DNA of 64,000 nucleotides from Allosediminivita pacifica (GCF_003054175.1 NZ_QBKN01000008.1:62001-126000), one strand, 5' to 3'; shown: positions 10,906-20,648, counted from the stretch's first letter. The notes: a model not told the origin generated them from the letters alone. Translations and numbers: made by a program.

Positions 10906-11002
10906 GAGGGCGGTCTCCTGGGGAATGAGGGAAGGGACGGTCGCTATTCGCATACAAAGGTATGCCGGCGTCTCAAAGACTAAAAACCGTTCTATGGCAG
11001 TA

Positions 11003-11068
11003 TGTTAGCGATAAACGTGAAATGTCGGACGTGGTGGCGCTAACGACTGCACAAGGTTTGCGTTAACA
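11003..11068 (-). promoter_or_regulatory. Candidate LacI-family (CceR-like) operators upstream of gap
   Basis: Three 14-mers around a CG centre: TGTTAGCGATAAAC (11003-11016), TGGTGGCGCTAACG (11032-11045) and GGTTTGCGTTAACA (11055-11068). Each fits a TGTTA-N-CG-N-TAACA palindrome at 9-10 of 12 fixed positions. Such a palindrome is what I recall for the central-carbon LacI regulator CceR of Rhodobacterales, so this is a candidate only. Confidence 0.4.
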
Positions 11069-11124
11069 ATTCCGCGTCCTCCGACACTGGCCTTTCCGCG
11101 CCATCGCGGGGAACAGAGGCGCCT

Positions 11125-11147
11125 CCCTCTCCCCTCGGGGGAGAGGG
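11125..11147. repeat. Common REP-like palindrome (CCCTCTCCCC...GGGGAGAGGG)
   Basis: 10-bp perfect stem with a TCG loop, followed by CCGGGGTGAGGGGG. This sequence is a widespread intergenic palindrome in many bacterial genomes. It lies downstream of the minus-strand DMT transporter and may act as its terminator. Confidence 0.55.
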
Positions 11148-11184
11148 CCGGGGTGAGGGGGAGCGACGCGCCCGGACGGCATGC

Positions 11185-12105
11185 CTAACGTCGACCGCGA
11201 AACCCCATCAGCACCGCCCCCGCGGCGATCAGCGCGATGCCCGCGCCTTCGCGAAGACCCGGCGGTTCGGCAAACAGCAGCGCGCTCCAGAGCGCGGCAA
11301 AGCCGAGGTAGGCACTGTCGAACAGCCCCACCACCGGCGTCGGGGCCAACCGATAGGCCAGCGCCACCCCCGTGGCGATCACGGCCAGCAGCAGGCCGAG
11401 CAGGGCCACCAGCGCCAGATCATTCCAGGCGAGCGGCGGCCAGAATGCCAGCACGAAGCCCTCCGCCTTCACATCGCTCAGCGCCAGATAGGCTAGCCCG
11501 ACGCCTGCGACGATGCAGAGGCAGAGGTTCAGGTTCAGCGCCATGGCGCCCGCGCTTTCCTCGCGCGTCCGGCCCCAGGTCAGGATGCCCGCCAGCGCGT
11601 AAAAGCCTCCCGCCGCCAGCGGTAGCAACATGACCGGTGTCAGGTTCCCCGGGCTCGGGGCCACGGCCAACAGGACACCCGACGCCGACAGCGCGATGGC
11701 GCACCAGCCGTGCGGCCCGATGGCAATTCCCAGAACGCCGCGCGCCATCAGCGCCATCCAGATCGGCGAGAGGTAATAGCAGGCCGCCGCCAGCGGCAGC
11801 GCAATGGTGGGCAGGGCGGCGTAGTAGCACAGCCACATGGCTGTCAGCGACAGGCTGCGCGCCCAGACCCAGCCGGGCCGTCGCAGGACAAGCGCCGCGC
11901 GACCGCCAATGGCCCAAAGCCCGGCCGCCAGCAATACCGACGCCACCAGCGAGCGCAGCAACACCAGCTGCGCCAGCCCGAACCGGTCGCCGGCAAGCTT
12001 GACCAGCGCGTCCGAAAGCGAAAGCAGCAGCACCGCGCCAAGGATCGCGCCGATGCCCGTACCAACCCCGGCCATGCGGGGACGAAGATCATATGTCCAT
12101 GCCAT
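11185..12105 (-). CDS. EamA/DMT-superfamily transporter
   Basis: A 306-aa, very hydrophobic protein with about ten predicted TM helices in two homologous EamA halves; the first half has LLSLSDALVKLAG, the second DSAYLGFAALWSALLFAEPP. DMT proteins export metabolites or amino acids; the substrate cannot be told. ATG 12105 is the start used; ATG 12075 is an alternative and neither has a clear ribosome site. It is divergent from a LysR regulator (70-bp gap), so it is likely that regulator's target (inference from arrangement). Confidence 0.85.
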   Translation of the reverse strand: MAWTYDLRPRMAGVGTGIGAILGAVLLLSLSDALVKLAGDRFGLAQLVLLRSLVASVLLAAGLWAIGGRAALVLRRPGWVWARSLSLTAMWLCYYAALPTIALPLAAACYYLSPIWMALMARGVLGIAIGPHGWCAIALSASGVLLAVAPSPGNLTPVMLLPLAAGGFYALAGILTWGRTREESAGAMALNLNLCLCIVAGVGLAYLALSDVKAEGFVLAFWPPLAWNDLALVALLGLLLAVIATGVALAYRLAPTPVVGLFDSAYLGFAALWSALLFAEPPGLREGAGIALIAAGAVLMGFRGRR

Positions 12106-12175
12106 GGCGGGATGGAAACCATCTTCGCGTGTCGGTATAAAATGAAATGGCGGCCCATATGCATGAGGCAGAGGA

Positions 12176-13078
12176 ATGCAACGACACCACCTGCCAGTGC
12201 TCTCGCGGCTGGCCCCTTTCGAGGCCGCCGCGCGGCACGAGAGCTTTACCCTCGCCGCGGCCGAGCTGGGCCTCACCCAGACGGCCGTGACCAAGCAGGT
12301 GGCCGCGCTCGAGGAGGATCTCGGCACGCGGCTTTTCGAGCGGCGCAATCGCGCGGTGTTCCTGACCGAGGAGGGGCGCGCCTTCGGACGGGTCGTTGGC
12401 GCTGCGCTCGCGGATATCGCCGCGGAGGCTGCCCGCCTGCGGGGCGCGCGCCAGCCCGGCGGCCTCGTCCTGCACTGCCAGCTTTGCGAGGCCTTCTACT
12501 GGCTCATGCCCCGGCTTTCGCGCTTTCACGAGCGCCACCCGGGGATCGAGGTGCGCGTGGTCAGCGCGCTCGCGCCGCTTACCGAGGCGCCCGAACCCTT
12601 TGACGTGGCGATCCAGACCACGGGTCGCGCCTCGGGCAGCGCGCGGCTCTCCTTCACCGCCTCCGACGCGGTCTTTCCCGTCGCAGCGCCCGGCCTCGTG
12701 CCCACGGACAGCCTGCCGCTGGCGCCCGGCGATCTGGCGCAATACCGGCTCCTGTCGCACCGGGTGCTGCCGCAGGACTGGATGGACTGGCCCGACTGGT
12801 TCGCGGCGCTAGGACTGCCGGTGCCGCGCGGGCTTGACCCGGTGGGCTACGACAGCTTTCCGCTGGTGCTGCAGGCGGCGGTTGCCGGGCAGGGCGTGGC
12901 GCTCGGCTGGGAACGCACGGTCGCGGGCCTGATCGAGGAGGGCAAGCTGGTACGCCTCTGCGACGAGGCCGTCCCGCGCCCCACCGAAATCTCGGTTTTT
13001 CGCGGCACGCGCCGGGGCGGCCACGCGGAAACCGACGCGCTGCTGGCCTGGCTGCGCGCCGAACTCGGCGCAGGCTGA
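12176..13078 (+). CDS. LysR-family transcriptional regulator (GcvA-like)
   Basis: A 300-aa regulator with an N-terminal winged helix-turn-helix (residues 5-65; FTLAAAELGLTQTAVTKQVAALE is the recognition region, of which LTQTAVTKQVAALE is diagnostic) and a periplasmic-binding-like effector domain. The pattern LSRLAPFEAAARHESF is typical of the GcvA-like branch. An AGAGGA site precedes the ATG. The divergent DMT transporter is the probable target. The co-inducer is unknown. Confidence 0.9.
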   Translation: MQRHHLPVLSRLAPFEAAARHESFTLAAAELGLTQTAVTKQVAALEEDLGTRLFERRNRAVFLTEEGRAFGRVVGAALADIAAEAARLRGARQPGGLVLHCQLCEAFYWLMPRLSRFHERHPGIEVRVVSALAPLTEAPEPFDVAIQTTGRASGSARLSFTASDAVFPVAAPGLVPTDSLPLAPGDLAQYRLLSHRVLPQDWMDWPDWFAALGLPVPRGLDPVGYDSFPLVLQAAVAGQGVALGWERTVAGLIEEGKLVRLCDEAVPRPTEISVFRGTRRGGHAETDALLAWLRAELGAG

Positions 13079-13162
13079 GCGCACGCGTGCGCGCCCCGGG
13101 GGAACGGTTGCGCAGGCATGGGGTTCGGGTAGGGTGGCGGCAACAGGCGCAAGGGGCAGGGC

Positions 13163-14131
13163 ATGAGCGGACTACTGGCACTTCTCGACGACGTGGCGGC
13201 CCTGGCCAAGCTGGCGGCCACCTCGGTCGACGACATCACGGCCCACGCGGCCAAGGCCAGCTCCAAGACCGCCGGAGTTCTGATCGACGACGCCGCCGTG
13301 ACGCCGAAATACGTGGCGGGCCTCGCCCCCGCCCGCGAACTTCCCATCATCTGGCGCATCGCCCGCGGATCGCTCTTCAACAAGCTCGTCCTGTTGTTAC
13401 CGGCGGCCCTGCTCATGTCCGCCTTCGCGCCATGGCTGATGCCCATCCTCCTGGTCATGGGCGGCAGCTACCTCTGTTTCGAGGGGGCCGAGAAGCTCGT
13501 GCATGCGCTCAGGCCCCACGACGACCACGGCCCCGACGGCAGCCACAAGGTCAAGGACCCCGGCCATATCGAGGAGAAGAAGGTGAAGGGGGCGATCAAG
13601 ACCGACTTCATCCTCTCGGCCGAGATCATGACCATCGCGCTTTCCACCATCGAGACCGACAGCCTGCTGATCCGGGCGGCCTCGCTCGCGCTGGTGGGGG
13701 TCTTCATCACCTTCCTCGTCTATGGTGCCGTCGGCATCATCGTGAAGGCCGACGACGTGGGGCTGTGGCTCTCGGAGAACGGGCGCACCGGGGTCACCCG
13801 CCGCCTCGGGCGTGGCATCGTGAAGGTCATGCCGCATTTCCTGAAGCTGCTGACCATCGTGGGCACCGCCGCCATGCTCTGGGTCGGTGGATCGATCATC
13901 GTGCACGCGGTGGGGCAGATCGGCTGGCATTGGCCCGAAGAGACGATCCACCACGCCGCCGTCGCCGTGGCGGGCGAAAACGCGACGCTGGAATGGATCG
14001 CGACGGCGCTGATCGACGGTGTGCTCGGGGTCCTTGTGGGCCTGACCCTGATCCCCGTGGCCACCAAGATCCTCATGCCGCTCTGGGGCGCCGTCGCGGG
14101 CGGCAAGAAGGAAGAGAAAACGGCGCACTAG
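13163..14131 (+). CDS. DUF808 (YedI-type) inner-membrane protein
   Basis: A 322-aa membrane protein beginning SGLLALLDDVAALAKLAA, the hallmark of DUF808/YedI, followed by DDITAHAAKASSKTAGVLIDDAAVTP-type sequence conserved in the family and about five to six TM segments. Function is unknown; family members are widespread in proteobacteria. It stands alone: LysR lies upstream in the same direction with an 84-bp gap, and a strong hairpin separates it from the convergent sugar dehydrogenase. Confidence 0.9.
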   Translation: MSGLLALLDDVAALAKLAATSVDDITAHAAKASSKTAGVLIDDAAVTPKYVAGLAPARELPIIWRIARGSLFNKLVLLLPAALLMSAFAPWLMPILLVMGGSYLCFEGAEKLVHALRPHDDHGPDGSHKVKDPGHIEEKKVKGAIKTDFILSAEIMTIALSTIETDSLLIRAASLALVGVFITFLVYGAVGIIVKADDVGLWLSENGRTGVTRRLGRGIVKVMPHFLKLLTIVGTAAMLWVGGSIIVHAVGQIGWHWPEETIHHAAVAVAGENATLEWIATALIDGVLGVLVGLTLIPVATKILMPLWGAVAGGKKEEKTAH

Positions 14132-14163
14132 GGCGCCGCTCTCGGGGTTTGCTTGCAGGGTCT

Positions 14164-14187
14164 GGCGGCGGGGCAGGCCCCGCCGCC
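14164..14187. terminator. Bidirectional hairpin between DUF808 gene and sugar dehydrogenase
   Basis: Perfect 10-bp GC stem (14164-14173 with 14178-14187), loop CAGG, between two convergent stops. No T tract. Confidence 0.6.
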
Positions 14188-14195
14188 CCCGCGCC

Positions 14196-15392
14196 TCAGC
14201 TGTCGGTCTCGGCCGGCGTGATCCGCACGATCTGCCCGTTCTCGAAATCGGTGATCGCCAGGATGCTGCCGTCGTCGTCGACCGTCACGTCGCGGACGCG
14301 CCCGAGATCGCGCACCAGCGATTCCTCTTCGGTGACCATGCCGTCTTCGAGCGAGAGCCGCACCAGCCCGCCTCGCACCAGCGCGCCGATCAGCAGGTCG
14401 CCCTCCCACTCGGGAAACATCTCTCCCTCGTAGACGGTCATGTCGCCCGGCGCGATCACCGGGTCCCAGAAATAGACGGGTTCTTGCATCCCTTCAGCCG
14501 AGGCGTTGCCCGACCCGATGATGCCACCGCCGTACTGCTCGCCGTAGGACACGACCGGCCAGCCGTAGTTCAGGCCCGGCTCCGTGAGGTTCAGCTCGTC
14601 GCCGCCCTGGGGGCCATGCTCGATGGTCCAGAGCTCACCGTCGATCATCGTGGCGCCCTGCATGTTGCGGTGCCCGTAGGACCAGATGCTGTCCACGGCC
14701 TCTTCGTCATCCACGAAGGGATTGTCCTCGGGCACTTCGCCGTCGAGCGTCAGCCGGATCACCTTGCCGTAGGTCTTGTCCAGGTCCTGCGCGAACTCGC
14801 GGTACTGCTGCGTCGAATGCTCGCCCGTCGTGATGAAGACATGGCCTTCGCCGTCGAAGACGACGCGCGACCCGTAGTGCATCGGCGCGGTCGATCCCGG
14901 CGCCTGAACGAAGATCTCGGTCACGTCGGTCAGTTCGGTCATGTCCTCGCTCAGCGTGGCATAGGCCGCGGCGGTGGCCGACAGGTTGTCCTCAAGCGGC
15001 TTGGCATAGGTCATGTAGATGCGGCGGCTGTCCGCGAAATCGGGGGCCACCTTGACGTCGAGAAGCCCGCCCTGGCGTTCGGCCAGAACCTCGGGCACGC
15101 CCGCGATCGGATCGGACAGGGTGCCGTCTTCGGCCACGTGGCGCAGCCGCCCCGGCCGTTCGGTCACGAGGTAACCGCCGTCCTCCGGCAGCACATCGAT
15201 CCCCCAAGGATGAACAAGATCCCCGGCCACTTCCTCGGTGGCAAGGGCCACGTCGCTTTCGACCAGCGGGGCGCGGAACTGTTCGTTGAACGCAGGCTGG
15301 AAATCGGTGTTGCGCTCCCCACGCTCAAAGGTCTGGGCGGCAGCGGGCGCGGCAAGCGCGATCAGGGCGCAGGATGCCAGGGCATGTTTCAT
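14196..15392 (-). CDS. PQQ-dependent sugar dehydrogenase family protein (soluble aldose dehydrogenase type)
   Basis: A 398-aa exported beta-propeller of the soluble glucose/sorbosone dehydrogenase family. It has an N-terminal signal peptide ending near APAAAQT, then the family landmarks HPWGIDVLPEDGGYLVTERPG (start of propeller; only parts need match), GEHSTQQYREFAQD, YGHRNMQG and EHGPQGGDELN, which includes the catalytic/PQQ-contact region. It probably oxidises sugars in the periplasm, but many members have unknown substrates. The start at 15392 has GGAGG nine bases upstream. It stands alone between convergent DUF808 and tkt downstream of its own promoter region. Confidence 0.88.
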   Translation of the reverse strand: MKHALASCALIALAAPAAAQTFERGERNTDFQPAFNEQFRAPLVESDVALATEEVAGDLVHPWGIDVLPEDGGYLVTERPGRLRHVAEDGTLSDPIAGVPEVLAERQGGLLDVKVAPDFADSRRIYMTYAKPLEDNLSATAAAYATLSEDMTELTDVTEIFVQAPGSTAPMHYGSRVVFDGEGHVFITTGEHSTQQYREFAQDLDKTYGKVIRLTLDGEVPEDNPFVDDEEAVDSIWSYGHRNMQGATMIDGELWTIEHGPQGGDELNLTEPGLNYGWPVVSYGEQYGGGIIGSGNASAEGMQEPVYFWDPVIAPGDMTVYEGEMFPEWEGDLLIGALVRGGLVRLSLEDGMVTEEESLVRDLGRVRDVTVDDDGSILAITDFENGQIVRITPAETDS

Positions 15393-15804
15393 GTCGGTAA
15401 TCCTCCTCGAGTCCGGTTTCACTGACGAGAAACTTAGTGCGGGATGCGCCCGCGTGCGGCGCATCTGGCAAAATCGTGACCTGTGCGAGGTGGCTGACGG
15501 GGTGTTGACGGGCGCGCGCCGGACGGTGGTGTGGCGCTGCAACGGCCGAGGCAGGCGCGTCATGCCAGCCATTTCCGAATACCTTGGGATCGAAGGACGA
15601 GATTGCAAAAGCGCCAGACCGTCGCCTCGAAAGCGTCCGGGTCATCTCGGCGCACCTGTGACTGGACGGCCCGGCGTTCGCCCGGCAGCATTGTGCCTTG
15701 GCCCGGGCGGGTCAGTGCCCGTTACGTTGCGGGCAGCGCCTCTTGGCGGAAGGCTCTCAGGCCCACAAGAGACGGCCCGGGCGCATCCGCCCGGGCCGTC
15801 AAGA
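15393..15804. other. Gene-free stretch between sugar dehydrogenase and tkt
   Basis: 412 bp. It holds a perfect 8-bp hairpin (15443-15450 with 15458-15465) about 50 bp upstream of the sugar dehydrogenase start and the tkt terminator at 15771-15800. Reading frames in it show no recognisable protein. I see nothing else. Confidence 0.5.
15771..15800 (-). terminator. tkt terminator
   Basis: Perfect 13-bp stem (15771-15783 with 15788-15800), loop of four, lying four bases beyond the tkt stop on the minus strand. Confidence 0.75.
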
Positions 15805-17847
15805 TCAGAACTCGGAGGGCGTGGTGCCGACCAGAAGATCGCGCACGCGTGTCGCCACCGCGTCGGGCGTGATGCCGAAGTGCTCGAAAAGCTCCTCCGC
15901 CGGGGCCGAGGCGCCGAAGCTGTTCATGCCGACGAAAGCCGCCTTGTTGGCACGGCCACGCTCGCCCAGAAGCCAGCGTTCCCAGCCCATGCGCACGCCG
16001 GCCTCGACCGCCACGCGGACCGGACCGCCCGGCAGGACGCGCTTGCGGTAGGCCTCGTCCTGCTGCGCGAAAAGCTCCATGCAGGGCATGGACACGACGC
16101 GCGTGCCGATGCCGCCGGCCTGAAGCGCCTCACGCGCCTTCATGGCGATCTCGACCTCGGAACCGCTGGCGATGATGATCGCCTGGCGCTTGCCCTCGGC
16201 CTCGGCCAGCACGTAGGCGCCTTTCTCCGACAGGTTCGCGGTCTTGTGGCTGTTGCGCAGCGTCGGCAGGCCCTGGCGGGTCAGCGACATCACTGTCGGC
16301 GTGTCGCTCTGGCGCAGCGCGATGTCCCAGGCCTCGGCGGTCTCGACCACGTCGGCGGGGCGGAACACCAACGTGTTGGGCGTCGCGCGGCTGATCGCCA
16401 GGTGCTCGACCGGCTGGTGGGTCGGGCCATCCTCGCCCAGGCCGATGCTGTCATGGGTCATGACAAAGACGGTCGGGACCTTCATCAGCGCGGCGAGGCG
16501 CATGGCCGGGCGCGCGTAGTCCGTGAAGCACATGAAGGTGCCGCCGTAGGGGCGCAGCCCGCCGTGCAGCGCGATGCCGTTCATGGCGGCGGCCATTCCG
16601 TGTTCGCGGATGCCCCAGTAGACGTAGCGGCCCTTGCGGTTGTCGGTGTCGAAGACGCCCATGTCGGGTGTCTTGGTGTTGTTCGACCCCGTCAGGTCCG
16701 CCGAGCCGCCCACGGTCTCGGGCATCACCGGGTTCACCACCTCGAGCACCATTTCCGACGCCTTGCGCGTGGCGACTTTGGGCAGCGTTTCGCTGGCCTG
16801 CTTCTTCAGCGCCTTGATGGTGGCGGAAAGCTTTTTCGGGGCTTCGCCGGCCATGACGCGGGCGAATTCCTTCTGGCGGCTGTCGGAGGCTTCCGACAGC
16901 CGCGCTTCCCACTCGCCGCGCGCGGCACCGCCGCGGCTGCCGACGCCTTCCCACCAATCCTTGATCTCGGAGGGGATCTCGAAATCGGGCGCCGTCCAGC
17001 CCCACTGCGCCTTGGCCGCGTCGTTCTGGTCTCCGTCGGTCAGCGCGCCGTGACCCTTGGAGGTGTCCTGCGCCGCATGGCCGAGCGCGATATGCGTCTT
17101 GCAGGCGATCATCGAGGGCTTGTCGGTCACGGCCTTGGCGGCGGTGATGGCGGCGTCGATGGCGTCCGGGTCGTGGCCGTCGATCTCCTGCACGTGCCAG
17201 CCCGCGGCCTCGAAACGTTTCACCTGGTCGCTACGGTCGGAAATCTCGACCTTGCCGTCGATGGTGATGCCGTTGTTGTCCCAGAAGGCGATCAGGCGGC
17301 CAAGCCCGTAACGCCCGGCAAGGCCGATGGCCTCGTGGCTCACGCCTTCCATGAGGCAGCCGTCACCGGCGATCACGTAGGTATGGTGATCCACCAGCTT
17401 CTTGCCGAAGCGCGCGCGCAGCATCTCCTCGGCCATGGCGAAGCCGACCGAATTGGCGATGCCCTGACCCAGCGGGCCGGTCGTGGTCTCGATCGCGGTG
17501 GCGAGGAAGTTCTCCGGGTGACCGGCGGTCCGGCCGCCCATCTGGCGGAAGTTCTTGATCTCGTCGAGCGTGATCTCGGGATCGCCGCAGAGATAGAGCA
17601 GCCCGTAAAGCAGCATCGAGCCGTGGCCCGCCGACAGGATGAACCGGTCGCGGTCATGCCAGTCCGGCTTGGTCGCGTCGAACTTCAGGTGCTTGGAATA
17701 GAGAACCGTGGCGACATCGGCCATGCCGATCGGCATGCCGGAATGGCCGGAGTTGGCCTTGGCCACGGCGTCGAGCGCCAGCGCCCGTAGTGCGGTCGCG
17801 CGCATCCAGTGATCGGGGTGGCGGCTGCGAAGGTCCTCGATATCCAC
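15805..17847 (-). CDS. tkt: Transketolase
   Basis: A 680-aa thiamine-diphosphate enzyme of the pentose phosphate pathway that moves two-carbon units between sugar phosphates. Landmarks: [12 protein letters not shown] near the N-terminus, [14 protein letters not shown], the ThDP motif [13 protein letters not shown]...WDNNGIT, and [17 protein letters not shown] with the catalytic Glu, then a transketolase C domain. The start is a GTG at 17847 ([14 protein letters not shown]), with AGGA upstream; the alternative of a longer frame runs into the opposite gene. It is divergent from the coiled-coil/zapA operon. It may be used for glycolytic/gluconeogenic and Calvin-type flux. Confidence 0.96.
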   Translation of the reverse strand: MDIEDLRSRHPDHWMRATALRALALDAVAKANSGHSGMPIGMADVATVLYSKHLKFDATKPDWHDRDRFILSAGHGSMLLYGLLYLCGDPEITLDEIKNFRQMGGRTAGHPENFLATAIETTTGPLGQGIANSVGFAMAEEMLRARFGKKLVDHHTYVIAGDGCLMEGVSHEAIGLAGRYGLGRLIAFWDNNGITIDGKVEISDRSDQVKRFEAAGWHVQEIDGHDPDAIDAAITAAKAVTDKPSMIACKTHIALGHAAQDTSKGHGALTDGDQNDAAKAQWGWTAPDFEIPSEIKDWWEGVGSRGGAARGEWEARLSEASDSRQKEFARVMAGEAPKKLSATIKALKKQASETLPKVATRKASEMVLEVVNPVMPETVGGSADLTGSNNTKTPDMGVFDTDNRKGRYVYWGIREHGMAAAMNGIALHGGLRPYGGTFMCFTDYARPAMRLAALMKVPTVFVMTHDSIGLGEDGPTHQPVEHLAISRATPNTLVFRPADVVETAEAWDIALRQSDTPTVMSLTRQGLPTLRNSHKTANLSEKGAYVLAEAEGKRQAIIIASGSEVEIAMKAREALQAGGIGTRVVSMPCMELFAQQDEAYRKRVLPGGPVRVAVEAGVRMGWERWLLGERGRANKAAFVGMNSFGASAPAEELFEHFGITPDAVATRVRDLLVGTTPSEF

Positions 17848-18081
17848 TTGGCTGGTCCTGTACGTAAGGATGGGTCCGGGGCTGCATAGCAGCCAACAAA
17901 CAAAGATCAAGCCGCGTACATTTGCCCATTTTGCCGTGATGCGTGAAAGGGCGCCGCTAAGGCCTTGGGAAATATGGATAGGGGCGATACTGTTGCGCGC
18001 GCTGATGCTATCACGGATGGCACCGACGATTCGGCGCGATCCGGACGTGACACGGACAAGAACAAGGGCGGGGGCTCGTAG

Positions 18082-18786
18082 ATGAGCGATACGCAGGAGT
18101 TGCAGGCACGCATCGCGCGGGCCCTGGACAGGATCGGCAGCGGCGCCGACATGCTGGACGCCGCCCGGACCGAGGCCGAGGCCGCACGATCCGAAACCCG
18201 GGCCGAGGCCGCGAAGGCCCTGTCCGAGGCCGAGGCGCGCGCCACCCGGGCCGAGAGCGATCTCGCCGCGCTCCGGCAGGAAATCGCAACTCTCGAACAG
18301 GCCGTGGCCGAGGCCGCGCAACAGCAGAAGCCCCCGGAGGACGCCGCCGACCCCGAGGAACTCGCCTCCCTGCGCGCCGAGCTCGAGGACGAGCGCACCG
18401 CCTACGCCCAGCTCGAGGAACGCCTGCGCAGCCTCAAGGCCCGCCAGGTTGACGAAACCGCCTCCCTGCGGGATCAGCTCTCCGGCCAGCGCGAGACCTT
18501 CGGCCAACTCGACGCCGAGCTGCAGCGCCTGCGCGCCGCCAACACACAACTCGAACAGACCTGCGCCGCCCTGCGCGAGGCCAACGAACAGGGCCTCGGC
18601 GATCCCGAACTGGTCGATGCCGCGCTGCGGGCAGAACTGGACTCCCTGCACGCCGCCCGCGCCGTCGAGACCGCCGAAACCCGCGCCATTCTCGAAGCGA
18701 TCGAACCGATCCTGGCCCAGGCCGTCGGGGCAGGGGACGCAGCGGCGGGCGACACGCCCGGCACCGAAGAGGAGCACGCCACATGA
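18082..18786 (+). CDS. Coiled-coil protein encoded upstream of zapA (ZauP-like)
   Basis: A 234-aa, Ala/Glu/Arg-rich protein predicted to be almost wholly alpha-helical coiled coil (about residues 5-215), with no signal peptide or TM. Its stop overlaps the zapA start (ATGA), so the two are translationally coupled. In Caulobacter the coiled-coil protein ZauP (ZapA upstream protein) is in this same position and helps ZapA organise FtsZ at the division site. The position and shape argue for the same job here; low-complexity coiled coils do not show homology easily, so this is inference. Confidence 0.7.
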   Translation: MSDTQELQARIARALDRIGSGADMLDAARTEAEAARSETRAEAAKALSEAEARATRAESDLAALRQEIATLEQAVAEAAQQQKPPEDAADPEELASLRAELEDERTAYAQLEERLRSLKARQVDETASLRDQLSGQRETFGQLDAELQRLRAANTQLEQTCAALREANEQGLGDPELVDAALRAELDSLHAARAVETAETRAILEAIEPILAQAVGAGDAAAGDTPGTEEEHAT

Positions 18787-19184
18787 GCCAGACCGAGGTC
18801 CAGATCCACATCGGTGGCCGCACCTTCGACGTGGCCTGCCAGGAGGGCGAGGAACCCTACCTGATTTCCGCCGCCCAGCTTCTCGATACCGAGGCGCAGG
18901 TGCTGGTCGACCAGATCGGCCGCATGCCCGAGGCGCGGATGCTGCTCATGGCGGGGCTCATGCTCGCCGACAAGACCGCCGGTCTCGAGGAACGCCTCGC
19001 GGTCGCCGAGCAGCGCCTGCAGGAAGCCCAGCAGGAGATCGAGGCTCTGCGCAGCGCGCCGCCCCCCGAGGCAGAGCGCGTCGAGGTGCCGGTGATCCCC
19101 GCCGACCTCAAGGACGCGCTGGCCGAACTCGCCGCGCGCGCCGAAGCGCTTGCCGGCGAAATCGAGGACAAGGGCCGCAGCTGA
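18783..19184 (+). CDS. zapA: Cell division protein ZapA
   Basis: A 133-aa FtsZ-associated protein. The N-terminal ZapA domain begins [19 protein letters not shown] and is followed by a helical region with [13 protein letters not shown] and a coiled-coil tail. ZapA crosslinks FtsZ protofilaments at midcell. It overlaps the upstream coiled-coil gene by four bases. The gap to the next gene is only 57 bp, so there is no room here for a 6S RNA, which often follows zapA in other proteobacteria. Confidence 0.92.
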   Translation: MSQTEVQIHIGGRTFDVACQEGEEPYLISAAQLLDTEAQVLVDQIGRMPEARMLLMAGLMLADKTAGLEERLAVAEQRLQEAQQEIEALRSAPPPEAERVEVPVIPADLKDALAELAARAEALAGEIEDKGRS

Positions 19185-19241
19185 CGCCTGCGACGCGCGG
19201 ACGTCTTCCCGCCAGCGCCGCGCCGCTCTACAAAGGTCGCC

Positions 19242-19589
19242 ATGACGCGCCCGTCCCTCCGCCTCCTGCCGGTCCTGGCACTGGCCATTCTCATGGCCTG
19301 GGTCGCGGCGTGGTCGGCCTTCCACATGGCGCCCGACCGCGCCACCAACGACCGCATCGCCACGAGCTTTGCCACCGGCCTGACCGAGGCGGACCTCTGC
19401 GGTGATCTAGGCGCGGATCACCGCTGCCCCTTCTGCCACAAGCTGCCCGACGCGGCGCGGCCCGCGCCACCCGACCGGACGCACGCGATCCGTCATGCCA
19501 CCTGTACGGTGCTTGGCGCCGATCTGGTCTTCGGCCCGCAGCATCTTCACCCCCACGTCTCCTCCCGGGCGCCACCCCGCGCGGCCTGA
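19242..19589 (+). CDS. Small membrane-anchored or secreted protein with CPFCHKLP motif, probable copper handling
   Basis: 115 aa with one N-terminal hydrophobic helix (about residues 8-27) and then a C-rich region: DLCGDLGADHRCPFCHKLPD carries a CxxCH and an upstream Cys, and the tail is His-rich (PQHLHPHVS). I do not recognise a named family; the layout resembles small DUF2946-type copper-associated proteins. It is followed 90 bp later by a YcnI-PCuAC fusion and a Sco gene on the same strand, which supports a role in periplasmic copper delivery (inference). Confidence 0.6.
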   Translation: MTRPSLRLLPVLALAILMAWVAAWSAFHMAPDRATNDRIATSFATGLTEADLCGDLGADHRCPFCHKLPDAARPAPPDRTHAIRHATCTVLGADLVFGPQHLHPHVSSRAPPRAA

Positions 19590-19679
19590 ACCCCGTTTTC
19601 AGACCCGCGGGCCCGGACGATCGGTGCCCTTTTTCCTGACCGGTGCGCAACGCCGCACCCGGATCCTTCGGAGACGACC

Positions 19680-20636
19680 ATGTTCCCCAAGATGCTTCTG
19701 CCCGCCGCGCTCGGCGCGGCGCTCCTGCCGCTCGCCGCGGCGGCCCATTCGACCCTCGCCCAGGCCGAGGTGCCCGTCGGCGGCACCTCGAAATTCACCC
19801 TCCGGGTGCCCCATGGTTGCGAGGGCCAGGCCACCCACACCGTGCGCCTGGAGATCCCCGAGGGCGTCTATGCCGTGAAGCCCATGCCCAAGGCGGGCTG
19901 GGATCTCGACATGGAAACCGGCACCTATGCCACGCCCTACCTCAACCACGGCACCGAGATGACCGAGGGCGTCCGCGCCGTCATCTGGTCCGGCGGAGAC
20001 CTCCGGGATGACTGGTACGACGAGTTCACCGTGCGCGGCACCGTGGGCCCCGACGTGGCGCCGGGCCACGTGCTCTACTTCCCGGCCCTACAGACCTGCG
20101 CCGACGGCAGCGCCGACTGGACCGACACCAGCGGCGCCGCGGGCGTCTCGAACCCGGCGCCGCATGTCACCGCCGTCGCCACCGGCGGCGGCTATGACCA
20201 ACACACGTCCTCTGCCGGGGATCCGGTCACAGTCGGCGAGATCGCGATCTCCGAGCCCTTCATCCGCGCCACGCTTCCGAACCAGCCGGTGGCCGGCGGC
20301 TTCATGACACTCACCAATGCCGGGGCCGCCGCAGACAGGTTGGTCGCGGCCCGCTCTCCCGCCGCGGCCCGGGTCGAGATCCACGAGATGTCCATGCAGG
20401 GCGACGTCATGCGCATGCGCGAACTCTCCGACGGCTTGCCCCTGCCGGCCGGCGGCACCGTGCAGCTCGCCCCCGGCGGTTACCACCTGATGTTCATGGA
20501 ACTCGCGGGTCCGCTGGCCGAGGGCGACAGCGTCGATCTCACCCTCACCTTCGAACAGGCGGGCGAGGTGACGCTGACCCTGCCCATCAGCGCCCGCGAT
20601 GCCACGGCGCCCACCGCCGATCACACCGGCCACTGA
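19680..20636 (+). CDS. YcnI-like (DUF1775) domain fused to a PCuAC copper chaperone domain
   Basis: 318 aa. A signal peptide ends at AAAAHST, which should leave His as the first mature residue, as in YcnI proteins where that His and a Trp form a mono-histidine copper brace; the conserved Trp is in VIWSGG. The YcnI domain covers about residues 20-165. After a linker, residues 185-305 form a PCuAC domain with the H-x-M copper motif (EIHEMSM) and later HLMFM. PCuAC hands Cu(I) to cytochrome oxidase. The fusion puts a Cu(II)-type and a Cu(I)-type site on one chain. It is 12 bp from the Sco gene. Confidence 0.88.
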   Translation: MFPKMLLPAALGAALLPLAAAAHSTLAQAEVPVGGTSKFTLRVPHGCEGQATHTVRLEIPEGVYAVKPMPKAGWDLDMETGTYATPYLNHGTEMTEGVRAVIWSGGDLRDDWYDEFTVRGTVGPDVAPGHVLYFPALQTCADGSADWTDTSGAAGVSNPAPHVTAVATGGGYDQHTSSAGDPVTVGEIAISEPFIRATLPNQPVAGGFMTLTNAGAAADRLVAARSPAAARVEIHEMSMQGDVMRMRELSDGLPLPAGGTVQLAPGGYHLMFMELAGPLAEGDSVDLTLTFEQAGEVTLTLPISARDATAPTADHTGH

Positions 20637-20648
20637 GGGGGGGGCACC

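Noticed and set aside
15325-15645. 106-aa minus-strand open frame upstream of the sugar dehydrogenase
   Set aside because: Overlaps the dehydrogenase start in another frame; no ribosome site, no recognisable protein features.
19185-19241. 6S RNA gene after zapA
   Set aside because: Only 57 bp lie between zapA and the next gene, too short for a 6S RNA.
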